DNA from: Peribacillus sp. Bi96
Lineage (GTDB): Bacteria > Bacillota > Bacilli > Bacillales > DSM-1321
Length of the DNA: 64,000 nucleotides
NCBI RefSeq assembly: GCF_918698115.1
Contig: NZ_CAKKLV010000013.1
Coordinates: forward strand, 62,001 to 126,000
Reading direction: 5' to 3'
Shown here one piece after another: positions 63,831-64,000 of this stretch; position 1 is the stretch's first letter, and every line of letters begins with the position of its first letter. The position numbers and the translations under genes are program-made. The notes under the pieces were generated by a model. That model was not told the origin of the DNA, ran no database searches, and saw only the letters and a list, made by a program, of their open reading frames with translations.

Positions 63831-63901
63831 GGTTCCAAATTCCTATGTCTTCTATTCAATTTAAAATTAAATACCAGAGCAATGATCATGGGTTTCCTAA
63901 A

Positions 63902-64000
63902 TTATGAATTATATGTTTCTCTGTTTAGATTCACAATATCTTTATGTGAAAATCCAGCTGAAAACTTCTCCATTGCCTTATCCCGTAGGAATGGGGCTTT
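63902..64000 (-). CDS. Possible C-terminal end of a gene entering from the right
   Basis: On the minus strand the frame from the window edge is open for 32 codons, including LRDKAMEKFSAGFSHKDIVN, and ends with a TAA at 63902-63904. A terminator-like hairpin lies about 70 bp further on. The sequence looks protein-like but is too short to identify. Confidence 0.35.
   Translation of the reverse strand, partial: KAPFLRDKAMEKFSAGFSHKDIVNLNRETYNS

Overview
The window looks like a chromosomal segment of a low-GC, Gram-positive, spore-forming member of the Bacillaceae. A Peribacillus (Bacillus simplex-like) genome is my best guess, inferred from gene content and protein resemblance and not proven. 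Supporting content includes the germination hydrolase CwlJ, a PAS sensor kinase of the sporulation-kinase type, KatA with a PerR box, a Zur-controlled zinc-sparing operon, GlpP-type antitermination, an S-box riboswitch, and a put operon with a PucR-type regulator. Shine-Dalgarno sequences are strong and SigA-type promoters are readable. No rRNA, tRNA, CRISPR array, intact IS element or prophage was seen.

Layout. 1-2000: 3' end of a penicillin-acylase-family gene, then a split sigma factor pair (SigO/RsoA-like) divergent from a YvrJ-type small membrane protein, with a LexA-like box between them. 2375-9081: GNAT and DinB-family genes, a large two-domain secreted nucleotidase, a tandem-repeat array and a DUF4349 lipoprotein. 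9128-14717 (minus strand): amino-acid permease, an endonuclease I gene split by an ArsR-MFS cassette, a YvlD-like membrane protein and a TetR regulator. 15325-20583: katA, a LysM-M14 endopeptidase, a structured intergenic region with a candidate small RNA, and purT. 21162-24405: alkaline phosphatase with a Pho-box-like site, and small secreted or sporeformer proteins. 24757-26537: zinc-starvation operon (CobW/ZagA-like metallochaperone, C-minus L33, C-minus S14) with three Zur boxes. 26727-36887: mixed metabolic genes, cwlJ, a PAS kinase, ppiB, a TSUP exporter with a divergent TrmB regulator, and a GH3 hexosaminidase.

37166-45127: SET protein, thermolysin-type protease, LysP-like permease with a CRE, type III CoA-transferase, a degenerate M50-like membrane protein, and an S-box-controlled YxjG/YxjH-type methionine synthase. 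46130-51202: glycerol regulon glpP-glpF-glpK-glpD with two leader terminators and a CRE-bearing promoter. 51363-52686: MBL hydrolase plus a frameshifted TetR gene. 52987-58492 (minus strand): complete proline-utilisation operon putB-putC-putP-putR. 58903-64000: small ORFs, an ASCH-domain pseudogene, an XRE regulator, VOC, MmcQ/YjbR and aminotransferase genes, and a repeated hairpin family.

The most unusual signals are in intergenic DNA. (1) Four separate loci carry short repeats with periods of 20-22 or 41-42 bp. (2) Two copies of an approximately 54-bp element, about 9 kb apart, fold on the minus strand into two hairpins with compensatory changes; each lies just after a -10-like box, and terminators lie downstream. 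(3) A hairpin with an ACGGGGCAG loop recurs around the small gene near 63.2 kb. Decayed genes (endonuclease I, TetR, ASCH protein) show recent loss of accessory functions.
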